A stretch of DNA of 64,000 nt from BP-464 sp963825415 (GTDB lineage: Bacteria > Actinomycetota > Thermoleophilia > Solirubrobacterales > Solirubrobacteraceae). This document shows positions 62,887-64,000 of the stretch, one piece after another (position 1 is the stretch's first letter; every line of letters begins with the position of its first letter). A model generated the notes under the pieces. The model did no database searches. It was not told the origin of the DNA and saw only the letters and a list, made by a program, of their open reading frames with translations. Where the stretch lies: assembly GCA_963825415.1 (NCBI GenBank), contig CAWGTD010000003.1, positions 558,001 to 622,000 on the forward strand, read 5' to 3'. A program made the position numbers and the translations under genes.

Positions 62887-63845
62887 TAGGTGTGCCCGCG
62901 GTCGGCCTTGTGCCGGTCGACCGCGATCGTGCACAGCCGGTCCAGCAACTCCGGGTAGGGCATCCCGGTCGCCTCCCAGAGCTTGCCGTAGACGCTGGTG
63001 CGTGTCTGGCCGGGCATCGTGTTGAGCTCGTTGAGGAGCACGTCCTCGCCGTCGACGAAGAAATCCACGCGGGCCAGGCCGCTGCAGCCGACGGCCGAGA
63101 ACGCCTCGGTGGCCAGGAACCGCACGCGCTCGCGGGCTGTTGTGGAAATACGGGCCGGCACGACGAGCTCCATGCCGCCCTCGGAGTACTTGGCCTCGTA
63201 GTCGTACCAGCCCGCCCCGCTGCGCAGGACGATCTCCCCCGGCTGCGACGCGCGCGGCGCGTCGGTGGGGCCGAGCACCGAGCACTCGATCTCGAGCCCG
63301 TTCGCGTTTGCCTCGACGATCACCCGCGGGTCGTGGCCCAGGGCCGTGCGGACCGCGTCGGGGTACTCGGCGGCGCTCTCGACGCGGACGATGCCCACCG
63401 ACGAGCCCAGCCGGGCGGGCTTGACCCAGCACGGGAAGCCGAGCGCCGGGTCCTTGACCTCCTCGCTGGCGCGCGCATAGGCGACCTGCGGCAGGCATTC
63501 GTGCTCCATCAGGTCCTTGAACAGCAGCTTGTCCATGCACACGGCGCTGGCGGCGACGCCTGAGCCGACGTAGGGGACGTCGAGCGTCTCGAGCACGCCC
63601 TGGGTCACCCCGTCCTCGCCGTAGGGCCCGTGCAGCGCGGGGAACACCACGTCTGCGTCGAGCAGGCCGTGGCCGGGCGCGAGCGCCAGCTCGGCCTCCT
63701 CGTGGCGCCAGGCGCCGTCGCGCTCGATGACCACCTCGAGGACCTCGTTGCCGCCCTCGCGCAGGCCTTCGGCGACCGAGGCGCCGCTGTTGCGCGACAC
63801 CTCGTGCTCGGAGGACCGGCCGCCGCTGAGGACGACGACCCTCAT
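62883..63845 (-). CDS. ddl: D-alanine--D-alanine ligase
   Basis: A 320-residue ATP-grasp enzyme joining two D-Ala for peptidoglycan precursors. MRVVVLSGGRSSEHEVSRNS is the N-terminal signature. FPALHGPYGEDGVTQGVLET, FPCWVKPARLGSSVGIVRV (ATP loop) and VDFFVDGEDVLLNELNTMPG (metal ligands Asp, Glu, Asn) follow. The Tyr/Phe pattern HGPYGEDG fits D-Ala rather than D-Lac. ATG overlaps the upstream gene stop by 4 bases. Confidence 0.96.
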   Translation of the reverse strand: MRVVVLSGGRSSEHEVSRNSGASVAEGLREGGNEVLEVVIERDGAWRHEEAELALAPGHGLLDADVVFPALHGPYGEDGVTQGVLETLDVPYVGSGVAASAVCMDKLLFKDLMEHECLPQVAYARASEEVKDPALGFPCWVKPARLGSSVGIVRVESAAEYPDAVRTALGHDPRVIVEANANGLEIECSVLGPTDAPRASQPGEIVLRSGAGWYDYEAKYSEGGMELVVPARISTTARERVRFLATEAFSAVGCSGLARVDFFVDGEDVLLNELNTMPGQTRTSVYGKLWEATGMPYPELLDRLCTIAVDRHKADRGHTY

Positions 63846-64000
63846 TCCTCGGCGCCGCCGTTGTCCGGTGGCGGTTCGGCCGTCGTGTCCGGCGCGACGA
63901 AGTGCCCGACGGTGATCGTCACGTCGCTGCCGGGCTTGGCCTCGGCGCCGCCGGCCGGGCTCTGGGACAGCACGACGCCGTCGCCATCCTCGGTCGGGAC
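63842..64000 (-). CDS. PASTA-domain protein C-terminus, probably a PknB-type kinase (partial)
   Basis: Only the last 52 codons are in the window. They read as one PASTA repeat ending (GDGVVLSQSPAGGAEAKPGS then DVTITVGHFVAP) and an acidic Pro-rich tail. PASTA repeats occur at the C-termini of PknB-like kinases and class A/B penicillin-binding proteins. The stop overlaps the ddl start (ATGA). Which of these proteins it is cannot be told here. Confidence 0.8.
   Translation of the reverse strand, partial: VPTEDGDGVVLSQSPAGGAEAKPGSDVTITVGHFVAPDTTAEPPPDNGGAEE

Overview
The window is high-GC DNA of actinobacterial character. Codon third positions are almost all G or C, GTG starts are common, and genes sit in tight runs that often overlap by 4 bases (ATGA, GTGA, TGATG). 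Many first genes of transcription units have no Shine-Dalgarno sequence. Instead they carry a TANNNT hexamer 6-9 bases before the start codon, which is the arrangement of leaderless transcripts. CsrA, a FliA/WhiG sigma factor, phosphosulfolactate synthase, DUF445 and DUF3105 proteins and neutral ceramidase in one chromosome fit the Thermoleophilia/Solirubrobacterales branch, but this placement is inference. I see no phage, transposase, integrase, rRNA or CRISPR array.

Layout. 1-2.2 kb: the end of an alpha-keto acid dehydrogenase operon (E1 beta, E2). 2.2-8.4 kb: two VOC proteins, then lipoate synthesis (lipB, lipA) flanking a secreted LVIVD-type protein, a rhomboid protease, a small membrane protein and a D,D-carboxypeptidase lipoprotein. 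8.4-12.5 kb: three acyl-CoA dehydrogenases behind a 16-bp perfect palindrome that looks like a repressor operator. 12.5-20.9 kb: tRNA-Ala(TGC), crcB, GNAT, TfoX-like protein, M64 peptidase, K+/H+ antiporter, PhzF-like protein and a GGDEF protein. 20.9-22.5 kb: tRNA-Ala(CGC), a decayed flavin monooxygenase and a gene-free stretch. 22.5-33.7 kb: a copper protein, azlCD, small enzymes, a DUF445/Abi-alpha/DsbA operon, two tandem secreted paralogues, OsmC, a GST-like protein and a solitary DNA methyltransferase. 33.8-44.5 kb: transketolase, pyrophosphatase, a dehalogenase-like hydrolase, SDR, cation exchanger, an ECF sigma factor fused to a zinc-finger/membrane tail, DUF3105 and a peptidoglycan amidase. 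44.5-55.6 kb: cell-envelope genes (ATP-grasp, sugar transferase, GT2, histidine phosphatase, ComA, LytR_C protein, CapD-like enzyme, DedA, UppP). 55.6-64 kb: purM, a FlaG/FliA/CsrA flagellar regulatory group, DsbA, a Ser/Thr kinase, neutral ceramidase, ddl and the end of a PASTA protein.

A striking property is the number of single-base frame breaks in otherwise well-conserved genes: a LVIVD protein, rhomboid, acyl-CoA dehydrogenase (two), crcB, antiporter, secreted paralogue, transketolase, dehalogenase and DUF3105. The reading on both sides of each break is clean, so sequence error is the likeliest cause. I give these genes as single units and state the break position. The flavin monooxygenase at 21-22 kb is different and looks truly decayed.

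Regulatory architecture is the other theme. Several divergent gene pairs appear to share overlapping -10 elements, most clearly an 18-bp palindrome between tRNA-Ala and crcB. Four convergent gene pairs end in one shared CTAG, so that both stop codons overlap.
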